Assembly (NCBI RefSeq): GCF_028372415.1
Contig: NC_092875.1
Coordinates: 410,885,739-410,949,738, forward strand
DNA from: Notamacropus eugenii
Lineage: Eukaryota > Chordata > Mammalia > Diprotodontia > Macropodidae
DNA: 64,000 nucleotides
Direction: 5' to 3'
A model generated the notes under the pieces. That model was not told the DNA's origin. It made no database searches and saw only the letters and a program-made list of their open reading frames with translations. Numbering within the stretch: position 1 is the stretch's first letter; the number at the start of each line of letters is the position of its first letter. The translations under genes were made by a program, and so were the position numbers. This document shows, piece after piece, positions 10,905 to 22,734 of the stretch.

Positions 10905-12395
10905 TTGGACTCTGGCATTTTTGATTTATGATCTCTTTCAGGAGGTGATCAGTTGGTTTCTTTCAATGACTATTTTACCTTCTGGTTCTAGGACGTCAGT
11001 GCAGTTTTTCTTGATGGTTTCCTGAAAGAGGTTTCCCAGGCTCTTTTTTAAATCATGATTTTAAGGTAGACCAATAGTTTTTAAATTGTATTTCCTGAAT
11101 CTATTTTCTAGATTATTACTTTTTATCTACTTATTTCTTTTTATCAATGAGATATTTTACATTTTATTCTATTTTTCATTCTTTTGTTTCTATTTGACTG
11201 ATTTTTAATATCACATGGAGTTATTGGCTCCCACTTGCCCAATTCTAACTTTTAACTAATTGTTTTCTTCTATTAGATTTTTTACCTGCTTTTCAATTTG
11301 ACTCATTTTACTTTTTAAGGAGTTCTCTTCAGTGAGTTTTTGTGTCTCATTTTCCATTTGACCAATTCTACTTTTTAAGGATTTGTTTTCTACAGTCATT
11401 TGTTTGTCCTTCCTTTTCCAAGGTATTGACACGTTCTTGCACACCTCTTGTTTATTTTTCAATTTTTATTCTACCTCTCTTTTTTGACTTTTAAAATCCT
11501 TTTTGAGCTCTTCTAAGAAGGCTTTTTGTCCTTGAGACTAGTTCACATTCCCCTTTAAGGTTTTGGATGTGAGTATGTTGACAAAGTTGTTCTCTTCTGA
11601 ATCTGTGCCTTGATCTTCCCTGTGTTCATAAAAAGAATCTAGGGTCATTGTCCATTTCTGCATTTTGCTCATGCGATTCACCTAATTCCTGACTTTTAGA
11701 GTTGAGTTCTCCTACCAGAGTATAAAAGCCACTGACCCAAGCTCCTTATGCTAGGAGCCCAGGAACTGGTCATTGGCTTTGTATTCTGGGGCTCAGGTGA
11801 TGGCAGCTGGAGTCTATAGGGATCTGACAGCTTACCAAATGCTGAGATGGAATCAGCAACACTTGAACTCTCAGAGTTGGGGTGAGGAGTCTGGGCCTGG
11901 GGGATACTGGCTCTCATAGGTCTTGCAATTGAATGTTTGGCTGCTGGAGGATATTTGCCAGTCTGTAACCATGCCTCCTGGAGCTGTGCCTCCTGGAGTT
12001 GTGCTGAATCACAGGGAGATTTGACTGCTGGAGAATGCTGGTGCACATTTTCTGAGCTATTTCCCTATCTGTGCAGAGGCACTCAGGGGTCCTGGTATTG
12101 GTGCTTGCCTGTTCCTCTACCATGGGCCTCAGGATCTCTCCTTTGTTTACTGGGAGTGGGGCTTGCCACTGGCTTGCTGTGAGACTTCCTGCCCTGTATT
12201 GCTCCCTCCCCCAGAGCAAGAGGGGGCTCTTTAATCCCCAAGCTTCCTAGGCTACAAGACTGCTTCACTCTGTCTTTCTGCTGGCTCAGCTATTCCAGGG
12301 TCTTTCCTGGGGAGAATATTTTCTGAGCTTTCAGAGGTCAATAAAGGAAGATGAGAATGGTTTACTTATTACTCCAACATCTTCGATCCCAAAAG
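10905..12395 (-). mobile_element. L1/HAL1-type element, ORF1 N-terminal half plus 5' UTR
   Basis: Minus-strand ORF1 coiled-coil sequence is visible at 11256-11462 (ENKSLKSRIGQMENETQKLTEENSLKSKMSQIEKQVKNLIEENN, a clear heptad pattern). The RRM part lies at 10920-11150, followed rightwards by a GC-richer 5' UTR (about 11690-12390) that ends at 12370-12395 with GATCGAAGATGTTGGAGTA, the same type of 5' terminus as at 10600 and 41355. It could be the ORF1 and promoter of the long L1 at 2894-8450. However, about 200 bp of ORF1 is missing between 8450 and 10905 once the inserted element is removed, so that link is inference. Confidence 0.65.
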
Positions 12396-12504
12396 TCCAC
12401 TTAATTCTATACCTATAAATTTTGTCCCTATAATCTGATCATTCATGACTTATCATTCATCATTCATTTCCTCGCTCTGTTCTATAAATCTAAAATATAA
12501 CTCA

Positions 12505-12640
12505 AAAGATGTATTTATATATATATTTATATATATATATAAAAAATGTATATATATATATCTATGCATATACATATATATAACTGTACATATATATGTA
12601 TAGATATTATATCCATGATACACACACGTGCACACACATA
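12505..12640. repeat. TA/CA-rich compound microsatellite
   Basis: Alternating TA runs with interruptions (TATATATTTATATATATATATA, then TACATATATATG steps) grade into a CACACG/CACACA stretch near 12620-12640. Both strands appear open here only because of the low-complexity composition (TYR-Ile repeats), so the overlapping frames are not genes. Confidence 0.8.
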
Positions 12641-13039
12641 TGCCTTTCCATCTCTTACACTCTTTATTCTAATGTAACTCATGATGCTGCCTTCTTCTAA
12701 TTTTTTTTTTTGTATTAAATAAGGCAATCTAGACATATGTTGTTGATTACTGTTACTGTTAAGGAATCTGTTACTTTTTGATAAGTAATACTCTTTCACT
12801 ATAGTATTTCAGTCATTGGAATAATCTACAAAGTCTTGGTAATTCTCTTCAAATCATGTTTACCTCCTTATGTTAAGATTGCTACTTCATTTTGTTTCTC
12901 ACCCACATGCTCCATATATATTAATGTGTAATCTCTAACAATGAGTATTATTATTATTATCATCAATCATTCTAGATATTATCTCCTGTGAATTAATGGA
13001 CACCCACTTTGATATTTTTACCCCTATTCTTTATGTGCT
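12641..13039. other. No gene or named repeat seen
   Basis: AT-rich sequence with a poly(T) run near 12702-12712 and a short ATT trinucleotide run near 12947-12960. Nothing else is recognisable. Confidence 0.5.
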
Positions 13040-13170
13040 TTTATCTGTCGAGTTTCCCCTCTACCCCTTTCAGTTTAAAGTCCTTAAACCCCAGTGCAAT
13101 CATTATCTCCATTTTTATGAAGAAGAAAAGGGAGATTCAGAGAAATTAAGTGACTTGTAGATAGGCTTGT
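13040..13170 (-). repeat. MIR fragment
   Basis: The order 'tgcaatcattatctccatttttatgaagaagaaaaggga' then 'gattcagagaaattaagtgacttg' follows the reverse complement of the MIR core (ttatccccattttacagatgagg ... cagagaggttaagtgacttg). Confidence 0.65.
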
Positions 13171-14439
13171 GAAAATCAGAATGAATCTTCCTAGCATGGC
13201 TAGTTTGGATAGGCTATTGGCATAGCTTCCATAATTCATCTATTGCATCAAATCTAGACTATATGTATTGTTGTAGATAACTGACTGTGAATTTTGTGAG
13301 TTCTTTCACCTATTCCCCTCTCCCCAAGAAAAAGGTTATTTGCTAACTAAGGGAAAACAAACACTATGGTGCTCTAAAACCATCCTTCTCATTTCAGAAG
13401 CCATAGAAATCCCATTACACGCTGCAAAAATGAGCAAACATGTCCCTTTGATCCTCTAGGATTATTTAAAAAAAATCTATTCCTTTATTGGGTCTTCCCT
13501 GATTAATACTGTCTGGATTTAATCTTTCTAATTTAGTCAACAATCCTCATGTGCATATCTGTTTAATAAGAGGTTAAATATCTGTGCCTTATCTGAAAAC
13601 TGAAACTCAGTTGACAACAGACTACACATCTAGTGTCAATTATAAATAAATGTAAATTCACTACACAAAGGGAAGTTTCTTAAGCAATGTACAAATGAGA
13701 GAAAAGAACTTAGAACAATCAGGAGTTATATTACCCTTCATCACATGCATCCTTTTTCCTGTGAACTCTGTATACATTTGTGGGAGATTATATTATAGAT
13801 TTTTGTGTGGTTATTCATACCAGTTCTTATTATACTATTTCATTAAATGTTAACTTTAAAAAAAGGGTACTTAATACTTACTGACAAAATGATTCTTTAC
13901 TCATAATCTTTGGGTAAAAATCTCCAGTAGGAACTTAAAACAGTGACATTTATTCTACTTCACAGGAAATAGAAAGCCATGGAAGATTTTGGAGCAGAAA
14001 TCCACCACAGTAAGTCTCATAAATAAGAAAAACTTTGCTGAATGATTTTATGAGTGGTGAACTGCCTGGAAAGAGAATGATAGGGGAAAGAACTATCATA
14101 AGGGGTTGTTGTAATAATTGACTCAGGTGTCATCCATGACACCTCAGAACCCTGAAAGGGAGATGTAGTCCAATTCTTGGGACCTGGCTCATCAGTCATT
14201 GGATGTTAGGATGGTGATGTTGCAGAGTTCATATAGGCTACAGTTGCAATATCTCTTATACTTTTTCCCTCCTGTCTCCTTAAACTGCCACTAATTCACC
14301 AAAGGACTTCAGTACAACCTCATTCAACTATTAAAGTAATCTATAATGACAATTCTTCCCCACTTCATTTCCTTTTCCAAACACTTCATCTTTTATAGCA
14401 TTATGAGTATAAACTTTTTTATCTATAGGCTCAACCATA
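13171..14439. other. Unassigned, apparently unique sequence
   Basis: No open frame longer than about 60 codons and no repeat that I recognise. The block around 13380-13640 is less AT-monotonous than its surroundings and could be tested for conservation. Confidence 0.4.
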
Positions 14440-14705
14440 GTAGATTTGTGCTCCCAAAACTTCAGTGGCTCCCTCCTAGTGGTAAAATGAAATACATGTT
14501 TTTCTGCATTTTTCTAAAGCATTCATAATATACTTGTTATACATTATAGTTGTCTGTGTTTATAGCTTCTCTTCTGATTAGATTATAATAAGAGTAGGGG
14601 TTGTGTCTTATTGTCTCTAAACTTTATAAACTTCAGAACTTAGCATAGGGCTATTCTCTGTTTAATATACGCTTTTTGAAGGAATAGATAATTTATTCCA
14701 TATTC
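14440..14705 (+). repeat. L2 LINE 3' fragment
   Basis: The sequence keeps L2 landmarks in order: 'cttcagtggctccctcctagtggtaaaatgaaatac' (about 14460-14495), matching the L2 'cagtggctccctattgcc...aaaatacaaac', then 'agggttgtgtcttattgtctc' and 'acttagcatagggc...gaaggaatagataa' matching the tail region (gggactgtgtctt ... cctggcacatagtaggc). Confidence 0.6.
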
Positions 14706-14754
14706 TATCATTTAAGATATGGATAAACTGAGGTGTTTATCAAATAATAAATTG

Positions 14755-14940
14755 AGGTGTTTATTAAATAATCAAATCATTAAATCAAGGATTTGATTTC
14801 AGTTTCATTGCTTATAAAATAATGATAATAGGAGCATCTGCATCCCTGGACTGCTGGGGGTAGGGGATGCAATGTACTATTTATAAAACTCTAGGCCCTG
14901 AATCATTAAATAAATGCTGGCTATCTTAATTTATGACAGA
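14755..14940 (+). repeat. MIR fragment
   Basis: Contains 'cagtttcattgcttataaaataatgataatagga' and ends with 'ccctgaatcattaaataaatgctggctatctt', the order of the 3' half of MIR (cagtttcctcatctgtaaaatggggataata ... aataaatgttggttat). Confidence 0.65.
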
Positions 14941-15469
14941 TGATGTCTTAGGTAGACACTGACTTCACACCTTAATGGGTTACGTTTATTCTCACTTCCT
15001 TTATTTTCTTGTGCATTGCCTTAGATTCCTTATCCTTATCAATTGGGGGTGAGGTGGGAGGAGATGCACATTGATTTACTGATTCATGAAATAGCTTGTA
15101 AGTTCTTCTTTGGCAGGGTCTATATTTTCCATTCTTTTTCTAATTATCCAAATTAGATTCAGAAGACTGAGCAAAGCTTTGGATAGAGTAAATTAAATTT
15201 AGTACCTGTCCATGATTAAATGGTATTCACTTTATGTTCTCTTAACCTTTTTTTTTTTAAATTATTCTTCATGGATCCAAATCTTCATTTATACTCTGGA
15301 TAGGACTATGATCAACATGAGGTGCTCAACCACATCTCTTCTATAAAATCACAATTCATCTAAAAGATAACGTCAATGGCAAATGGCAACACTGGCCACT
15401 CCAACTCTCTGGTTTCTTCTCAGGAATCATTCTTTATTTGCATTTTGAATGATATATTATTATTGTTTC
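14941..15469. other. Unassigned sequence
   Basis: No gene or named repeat recognised. There is a poly(T) run at about 15249-15258. Confidence 0.4.
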
Positions 15470-15682
15470 CCAAATCCACATGAAACAATTTTTGACCTTC
15501 AATTAAAAAAATTGAGTTCCAAATTCTATCCCTCCTTCCCCTCTCCCAGAGATGATAAGCAATCTGAAATAGCTTATATATGTGTAAACATGTAAAACAT
15601 TTTCATATCAGTCATTTTGTGGAAAAAAATTCAAATGAAAAAAAGAAAGAAGAAATAAAGAAAGAGAGAGGGAATAAAGGAA

Positions 15683-15727
<45 letters not shown>

Positions 15728-16740
15728 CAAAACAGTATCTTTCAGTTTGTATTCAGATGTCATCAGTTCTTTCTCTGGAGGCAAATATCCATTTTTATCC
15801 TAACTCATTTCAGATTGTCTTAGATCACTATATTGTTGAGAATAGGTAATTCATTCACAGTAGTTCATCATACATATGTACAATGTTGTCCTGGTTCTGT
15901 TTCACTCTGTAGCAGTTCATGTAAGTCTTCCCAGGTGTTTTTTTTTTCCTAACATCTGCCTGTTCATGATTTCTTATAGCACAATAATGTTCCATTACAA
16001 TCATATATTACAATTTGTTCAGTCATTTTCCAATTGATGGGCCTCCCCTCAATTTCCAATTGTTACCTACCATGAAAAGAGCTTCTATAAATATTTCCGT
16101 ACAATGGATATTTTTCTCTTTATTTTTCTTTGAGATCTCTTTGGGATGCAGACCTAGTAGTGGTATTGCCAGATCAAAGGGTATGTATATTTTCATAGCC
16201 CTTTGGACATAATACCAAATTGTTCTCCAGAATGGATGGATCAGTTCACAATCCTACCAAAAGGGCATTAGTATTCTAGTTTTCCTACATCCCTTCCAAC
16301 ATTTATCTTTTTTTCCTTTTCTATTGTATTAGCCAATTTGATATGTCTGAAGGGGTATCTTAGAGTTGTTTTAATTTGCACTTCTTTAATCAATAATTGT
16401 TTGGAGTATTCTCTCATATAACAATAATTAGCTTTGATTTCTTTGACAAATACCTGTTCATATCCTTTGACCAATTATCAATTGGGGAATGACTTGTATT
16501 TTCATAAATTTGTCTCAGTTCTCTATACATTTGAGAAATGAGGCCTTTATCAGAGATACTTGCTGTAAAATTTTATCCTATTTTTCTTCTTTCCTTCTAA
16601 TTTTGATTACATTGGTTTTGTTTTTAATTAATTAAAAATCTTTTTAAAAATTATGTAATCAGAATTATCCACTTTACATCCTGTTTTCATGTCTGTACAT
16701 CTTACTTGTTCCTAAATTCTTTCCTTATCCATAGATATGA
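15470..16740 (-). mobile_element. Old L1 LINE, 5'-truncated, with GA-rich tract in the 3' UTR
   Basis: The minus-strand frame at 16268-16474 gives KQLLIKEVQIKTTLRYPFRHIKLANTIEKEKKINVGRDVGKLEY, matching the ORF2 C-terminal block (SLLIREIQIKTTLRYHLTPVRLA). On the plus strand the familiar landmarks 'ttcttatagcacaataatgttccatta', 'gatgggc', 'tgagatctctttgggatgcagacctagtagtggtattgccagatcaaagggtatg' are present. Divergence is higher than in the L1s at 2.9-8.4 kb, and the 3' UTR sequence differs, so it belongs to an older subfamily. The 3' UTR contains a purine (GA)n run at about 15640-15727. Confidence 0.8.
15640..15727. repeat. GA-rich polypurine microsatellite
   Basis: A run of A/G only, mixing GAAA and pure (GA)n, inside the 3' UTR of the surrounding L1. 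The reading frame across it encodes only Lys/Arg/Glu and is not a gene. Confidence 0.85.
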
Positions 16741-17364
16741 CAGAGAAACTATTCCAAAGCATCCCATATTTGGATGGAGTGACTTTCTTCCTAGAGGTGA
16801 GAAATTGTGGTTACCTTAACTTCAGGACTGTAGTCAAACTGAATTCCATAGAACAGGTTTTAATATGTAGTTTAATCTAAGGCTTTTGTATCATAGGCAT
16901 GAAGAACATCTTTGCCAAGAAACATGGAAGTAGTCCAGAATCTCCCTCACTCAAAGTAATTCCATTTTATTTTGAGGAAATGGATTAAAAAGTCAATGAT
17001 TACAAATATTAAAAAACAACCTAAAGGAGTAGTTCGAAATGGATAGTGGAGGGCAATGTAACTATGAAACAGCTGTGAGACTAATTTTGTAGGAGTTGCT
17101 ATCCTACAACATTTTTAGGGAAAAGCCATCTTATTACTGTTTGGTCACCCTGAGCATAAAAGAATACACTATCTTTCAGTGTCACCAAGATTCATCTTCA
17201 AAGTGTTATTTGTAAATTGATCTTATGCAAAAATCTTGTAAAATGTGAAGCAATTTCTTCATGGCCATTCTACTCTTATATTTTAGTGTCATCTTTATTT
17301 AATATTTATGTAATATGCAAATATGCAAAGGTTCTATGAATTTATCAGAGTGGAAACTAAGTGT
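16741..17364. other. Unassigned sequence
   Basis: No gene, RNA or repeat recognised; AT-rich, with no long open frame. Confidence 0.4.
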
Positions 17365-17525
17365 ACCAATACCTTTTGGCACTGGGCTGAGTCATTGATA
17401 ATTCCTATACAGTTTCATGAGACACAATAAGCTTACTTGCCTACAGTGACACAGCTATCATATGTTAGAGTTAATCTTTGAACCCAAGTATCCCTAACTC
17501 TGAATCCAACCTTCTAACAACTGGA
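17365..17525 (-). repeat. MIR fragment
   Basis: Diverged reverse MIR: 'gcttacttgcctacagtgacacagctatcatatgttagagtta' (core: gacttgcccaaggtcacacagctagtaagtggcagagc) followed by 'tttgaacccaagtatccctaactctgaatccaac'. Confidence 0.6.
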
Positions 17526-17747
17526 CACTTCTGAATAAATTAATGTACACTTTTTAAAAATGATTGATTGAGGTAGGAGATGTTTCTCATCATATACCTG
17601 TGAGTTAGTTTTACCATTAACTTCAAGTAAAGACACTGAGATACAAAATTACCTTAAAATTTATGCTAGAAGTTCTTTAGAAGACTCACTGTTACTTCTG
17701 TCCTGATTTTCTTGTGGTTTATTTAACTAAAAATAATAACAGTATTT

Positions 17748-19109
17748 AATGCCTGACACCATACACAAGAATAAAGTCCAAATGGGTACATGATCCGGGT
17801 ATAAAGGCTGATACTATAAACACATTAGGGTAGCAAGGGATAGTGTATTTGTCAGATTTACGGATAATGGAGAAATTTATGACCAAATAAGACATAGAGA
17901 ACATTATGAAGTGCAAAATGGATAATTTTGATTACATTGAATTGAAAAGCTTTTGCACAAACAAACCCAATGCAATCAAGATTAGGAGGGAATCAGAAAA
18001 CTGTGAAACAATGTTTACAACTAGTGTCTGTGATAAAGGCCCATTTCTAAAATACATAGAGAACCGAGTTAAATTTACAAGAATACAGGTCTTTCCCCAG
18101 TTGATAAATTGTCAAAGGATAGGAACAGGCAGTTTTCAGAGGAAGAAATTAAAACCATCTATAGTCATATGAAAAAAAAATGCTCTAAATCACTATTGGT
18201 TAGAGAGATACAAATCAAAACAACTCTGAGGTATGACATCACACCTATCAGACTGATTAAATGGCAAAGCAAGAAGATGATAAATATTGGAGAAGATGTG
18301 GGAGAGTTGGAATGCTAATTCATTGTTGATGGAGCTGTGAGCTGATCCAATTATTCTGGAGAGCAATTTGGAACTATGCCCAAAGGGTTGCAAAAATGTG
18401 CATATTCTTTTACCCAGAAATATAGCTTCTAGGACTGTATCCCAAAGAGATTATAAAAATGGGAAAAGGTCCCACATATACAAAAATATTTAGAGCAACT
18501 CTCTTTATGTTGGCCAAGAACTGGAAATTTAGGGGATGCCCATTAATTTCAGAATGGCTGAACAAGTGCTGGTATATGAATATAGTAGAATACTATTATG
18601 CTATAAGAAATAATGAACAGGTGGACTTCAGAAAAACCTGGAAAGACTTACATGAACTGGTGCTGAGTGATATGAGCAGAACCAGGAGAACTTATACACA
18701 GTAACAGTCATAGTGTGTGAGGACTGTTTCTGATAGACTTAGCCCTTCATATCAACGCAAGGACTTAAAATATTCCCAAAGGACTCTTGAAGCAAAATGC
18801 CATCCACATCCAGAGAAAGAAATGTGGAATCAGAATACAAAGTGAAGCAGACTATTTTCTCTTGTGCTATGCCTTGTTTTGTTTTGGTTTTTCTCATGTT
18901 TTCCCCCATTTGCTTTAATTTGTCTTTGCAACATGACTAATGTGAACATGTGTTTAATAAGAATGTATGTGTAGATCCCATATAAGATTGCATGCCATCT
19001 CGGGAGGGAAGAGAGAGGGAGAAGGAAGTGGGAGAAAATTTAAAACTTATGGAAGTGTTGCAAGTTGAATACAAATAAATTAAATTAAAGAAAGGAAAAG
19101 AAAAAAATC
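17748..19109 (+). mobile_element. L1 LINE, 5'-truncated, with probable target-site duplication
   Basis: Plus-strand ORF2 C-terminus is readable in pieces: MKCKMDNFDYIELKSFCTNKPNAIKIRRESEN (from 17906), SKSLLVREIQIKTTLRYDITPIRLI (about 18185-18260) and the ORF2 end CPLISEWLNKCWYMNIVEYYYAIRNNEQVDFRKTWKDLHELVLSDMSRTRRTYTQ (to 18704). The 3' UTR then runs about 400 bp to an A-rich tail (19075-19107). Flanks AATAACAGTATTT (17735-17747) and AATAACTGCATTT (19110-19122) agree at 11 of 13 positions, as expected for an aged duplication. Insertion begins in the ORF2 'CLTLYTRIKSKWIHD' region. Confidence 0.88.
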
Positions 19110-19122
19110 AATAACTGCATTT

Positions 19123-21364
19123 GCAATTTTAATTAGGGCTCATTCATCTTTTATTATTACCAATGACTCAAAATATACCTCAGCCACAGCAAACTAACTT
19201 CTCAAAATGCAAATGTAGACATCTTCCAACATATAAATAAAAACATAATTCACACCAGAAGTAAGTGTGTGATTGTTTGGTAAGGATAGTATAATTTCTA
19301 AGCCATTATACATCATATAGCCTCAGATTAAGAACTTTTATATTTCAAAGTAGTTTTTATTTTCCTTTCCAGTAATCTGTTGTTTTTTAAAATCACCCTG
19401 CATCTTCTTTCTTGGTGCAAACTCCTCTAGTACAGATAAAAAGATGAAAAAAACCATCATTTAAGAAAAATAAATGATTAATACACAACTAAATAGATGA
19501 TCGTTTTCTTAAACCAAAACCACTTGGGCTGTAATACAAGCTGTTATTATCACTGAAACACTAGTCAATTCTCCATTATTACAAAGTTCTACCCAAACTA
19601 GCTTAGTCATGGGTTATTATTTAAAACTCAAACGTTCAGTACTTGTCATACACCATGTGGTGACAGATCTGTCACTTCCCTCCTCAGTGAAGAGTATAGG
19701 AAACTTTAAGTCATCCTTCTCAGATATTAAGAAAAGATGTGGTCAATATTTTGTCATTTCAGAATTCCATTTGCCCACAAAAATCCTACTCAGATATAAA
19801 AGCTGTGCTGTGAGCAAAGAGGGTTTACCTTTTTTCTCCTTTCCCCAATGCAAAAAATATTGATGAAGTGCTTCATTGAGGTAGAGATCTCATTAATTAT
19901 TTGATTTACAGAAAAAGAAGACAGAAGGAAATGAGTGCCCTGACTAATGCCATGATGTACCATCTTGAGACTTAAGATCTTTTTAATGTATTCAGCAGTG
20001 ATGTAGCTGAAAGGGGGAAAGAGAGCTGAATGGATCCATTAATTTAATTGAAGAAAGCTCTGACAAGAGATAAAACATCTTAGGACCTGCTTCTCTTCAT
20101 GTTGCATGAGCTCTATAGTAAACAGACAATGATCCAAACACAGACCTGCACAAAAAGGGAAAGAAATAAAGGTATACGTAGACTCTAGAGACTTCAAGGC
20201 CATGGAATATCAACAGATGTAGAGGTGAATAGGCTCTGAAGAGGCCTTCCCTTCATCTACCACACAAGTATTCCGCAGATACTATATCGACTTTATTGTA
20301 CAACTCTGAACGACTCTGGAGTTACATGTAAATAATTTAGACTTCCTATGGAAAAGTTGCATTTGTTCTCTCTCTCTTTTTTTTTCAAACTTCTGAGAAA
20401 TGCTCACTCTCCCTTTCTTTTCAAAGGCAGAGATGGGAAAGGGGAAATAGACTTCTACTGGCCTTTGAAGCAGCTTTAAATGAGGCTGCTCTCTTTCAGC
20501 TATCTGATTTTCTGAAATGAAGCATTCAGAAAATTCTTTTACTCCTCAAGAAGCTGAGGCCACTTCTACACACTCGACATTTGTCTTTCTGTGGTTAGTG
20601 TAACTGTACACAGTTCATTAATTCAGGGTCTGACCACACACTGACATAAAACAAACAGCTGAGGCTTACCAACTACACTCAGATCTCATACATTAGATTG
20701 TATTCTGCCAAAGATGGCAATTTAGTGTGTTCGTTTGAAATTGTGTGCCATCAAAGAAACATTATAAAGTCCCTTAAACACCCTTTGTTTGAGGTGATTG
20801 TTGAATGAATGATCAGTCTAATACTAAATTTCAAATCAAAATTAATACTCTCAAAAAGCAAAGTTTTTAAAACAATACCAAGTAAAATTCAGATATACTG
20901 AGAAGAAATCAATGATTTGAAAGATAAACTAGAGGAACTTTCTGTAAAAATCTGATTCCATTCAACATGTAATATGTAAAATTTATATTAAACATAAAGA
21001 ATAAAAATGATTGCTATAAAGAATTCAGAAAATAATGGGAAGATTTACAAGAACTGACATAGGGTAAAGCAAGCAGGGTAAGAAAATCAATATACATGAC
21101 TATAGGAGGATAAATGAAATTATAATCATAATCATAAAAATATGGAATTATACTAACCAACCTAGGTATTAGATAAAAGAAAATGCACTTCCCCTGTACC
21201 CTTTTGTGTTCCAGACACAAAATATTATGGATATTCTTTCTTTCTTGCTGCAGAGATTCCTAAAGGAGAATAGAGGTGCAATGCTGCAGATTATAGTGTG
21301 CAGTGTATGCTTTTGAGAGACCTTGGGAGTCCTGCCAGCCTATGCCCTTCGGCAGCCATAATCC
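19123..21364. other. Unassigned, apparently unique 2.2 kb
   Basis: I find no known repeat, no frame above about 85 codons and no recognisable exon. The parts at about 19900-20120 and 20380-20760 are compositionally complex (mixed bases, few simple runs), so they are the best candidates in this window for conserved non-coding DNA, though the sequence alone does not show conservation. Confidence 0.4.
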
Positions 21365-21530
21365 TAAAGAAATGAAGAGATCTTGCCCAGGATTTGAACC
21401 TATAATTCTGTATTAAACTTACTCAGGAAATGAAGAGATCTTGCCCAGGATTTGAACCCAAAATGCTGAATTTACCATAAAAACTACTCAGAAAATGAAG
21501 AAATTTTGCCCAGGATCTGCACTGAAAATT
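21365..21530. repeat. ~60-bp minisatellite, first part
   Basis: Three direct copies start at about 21371, 21429 and 21494. The unit runs 'aatgaagagatcttgccc' + 'aggatttgaaccc' + 'aaaatgctgaata' + 'ctactcagg'. Copy three stops after 'aggatctg', where a LINE inserted. Two further copies and the rest of copy three lie at 22345-22498. Confidence 0.8.
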
Positions 21531-22344
21531 GGTTGGTTGCTTGTTGTCCTTCATTTTCGAAGAGGACCAAAATAACATCACCATGATAAAGTGAAGTTTC
21601 AGTGTGTCCAACTGTGGCTAATCAGACCAGTACAAGCTCAGAATGCTCTACCATAGGTTGAGCACAGATAATTTGTATGAATTTTTGGAGTGGACACTCC
21701 AAATTTGCGCATCCTACATTTACTTTGTGCTATCTTAATTCTGCTTTGCTCATAGAGCACATCACCCTTTCTGATGTGGGCATGCCATGCTGAACAGTCC
21801 TGTGCCAGTGTCTCCCATGTAGCACAGTGAAATCCAAAGTTCTTGAGAGAGATCTTGAGAGTGTCCTTGTATTGTTTCTTCTGGCCACCATGTAATTGCC
21901 TGCCTCGTGAAAGTTCTCCATAAAATAGTCTTTTGGCAAGCGTATATTTTGCTTTCAAACAATGCAACCAGCCCATCAGAGTTGCAGTCTTTGAAGAATG
22001 GTTTGAATACTTGGCAGTTCAGCTCGAGCAAGGACTTCAGTGTCTTGTACTGTATCTTGCAAGGTGACCCGCAGAATTTTCCTAAGACAGTTCAAATGAA
22101 GTGCTTCAGTTTCCTGGCATGGAAACTGTCCATTGTCCATGACAATGAGGTCAACACAATGGCTCTATAGACCTTCAGTTTTGTAGTCAGTCTAATACAT
22201 CTTCTGTCCTAAACTTTTCTTTGGAGCCTTCCAAACTCTGAGCTAGCTGTGGCAGTGTGTGCATCAACCTCATTGTCAATGTGTACATCCCTAGAAAGTA
22301 CATTACCAAGGTAAGTAAACCATGCAGTTTTATGTGGTCAAGCA
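21531..22344 (-). mobile_element. Non-L1 LINE (RTE/CR1-like) 3' end: reverse-transcriptase C-terminus and tail
   Basis: The minus strand reads MGWLHCLKAKYTLAKRLFYGELSRGRQLHGGQKKQYKDTLKISLKNFGFHCATWETLAQDCSAWHAHIRKG (21638-21976). That is the GGQKKRYKDTLKxSLK..WExLAQDRxxWR motif found at the C-terminus of several non-LTR retrotransposon polyproteins. It is followed by a 3' end containing 'ttgtccttcattttcgaagaggacc' (21547-21571, plus-strand reading), which I associate with marsupial RTE-type repeats. Upstream RT sequence is absent or frame-broken beyond about 22200. It sits inside the minisatellite, splitting it. Confidence 0.65.
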
Positions 22345-22498
22345 CCCAAATACTGAATACTATTAAATCTATTCAAGAAAGGAAGAAATTTTGCCCAGAG
22401 CCTGACCCCAAAATGCTGAATACTGTTAATTACTCAGGAAACGAGATCTTGCACAGGATCTGAACCCCAAATGCTGAATACTATTAAGTCTGTTGAGG
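22345..22498. repeat. ~60-bp minisatellite, second part
   Basis: The sequence resumes with 'acccaaatactgaatactatta', which completes copy three, then copy four (22377-22438, 'ggaagaaattttgcccagagcctgacc...actcagg') and copy five (22439-22498, 'aacgagatcttgcacaggatctgaacc'). Confidence 0.75.
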
Positions 22499-22518
22499 TG
22501 GTTGTGGATGAATATTCA

Positions 22519-22522
<4 letters not shown>

Positions 22523-22599
<77 letters not shown>
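22523..22599. repeat. Pure (TA)n microsatellite
   Basis: 77 bases of uninterrupted TA dinucleotide. Being self-complementary, it can extrude a cruciform and is likely polymorphic. The Tyr-Ile frames on both strands are products of the repeat. Confidence 0.95.
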
Positions 22600-22601
<2 letters not shown>

Positions 22602-22734
22602 CAAGATTTCAAATTCTGTTTTATTTCAGCAGCTCTTGATAAAGGTAAGTAGCAGCAGCAGTGATGTAATGGGAAGTAGAAGAACAAAAAGCTAAAGTTT
22701 CTATTTGAATGATGATGTAGATTTGCCAACACCT

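Noticed and set aside
12453-12799. Tyr/Ile-rich minus-strand frames
   Set aside because: Products of the TA/CA microsatellite.
21365-22498. CRISPR-like direct repeats
   Set aside because: The repeats are imperfect, contiguous ~60-bp minisatellite units without spacers, in a vertebrate genome.
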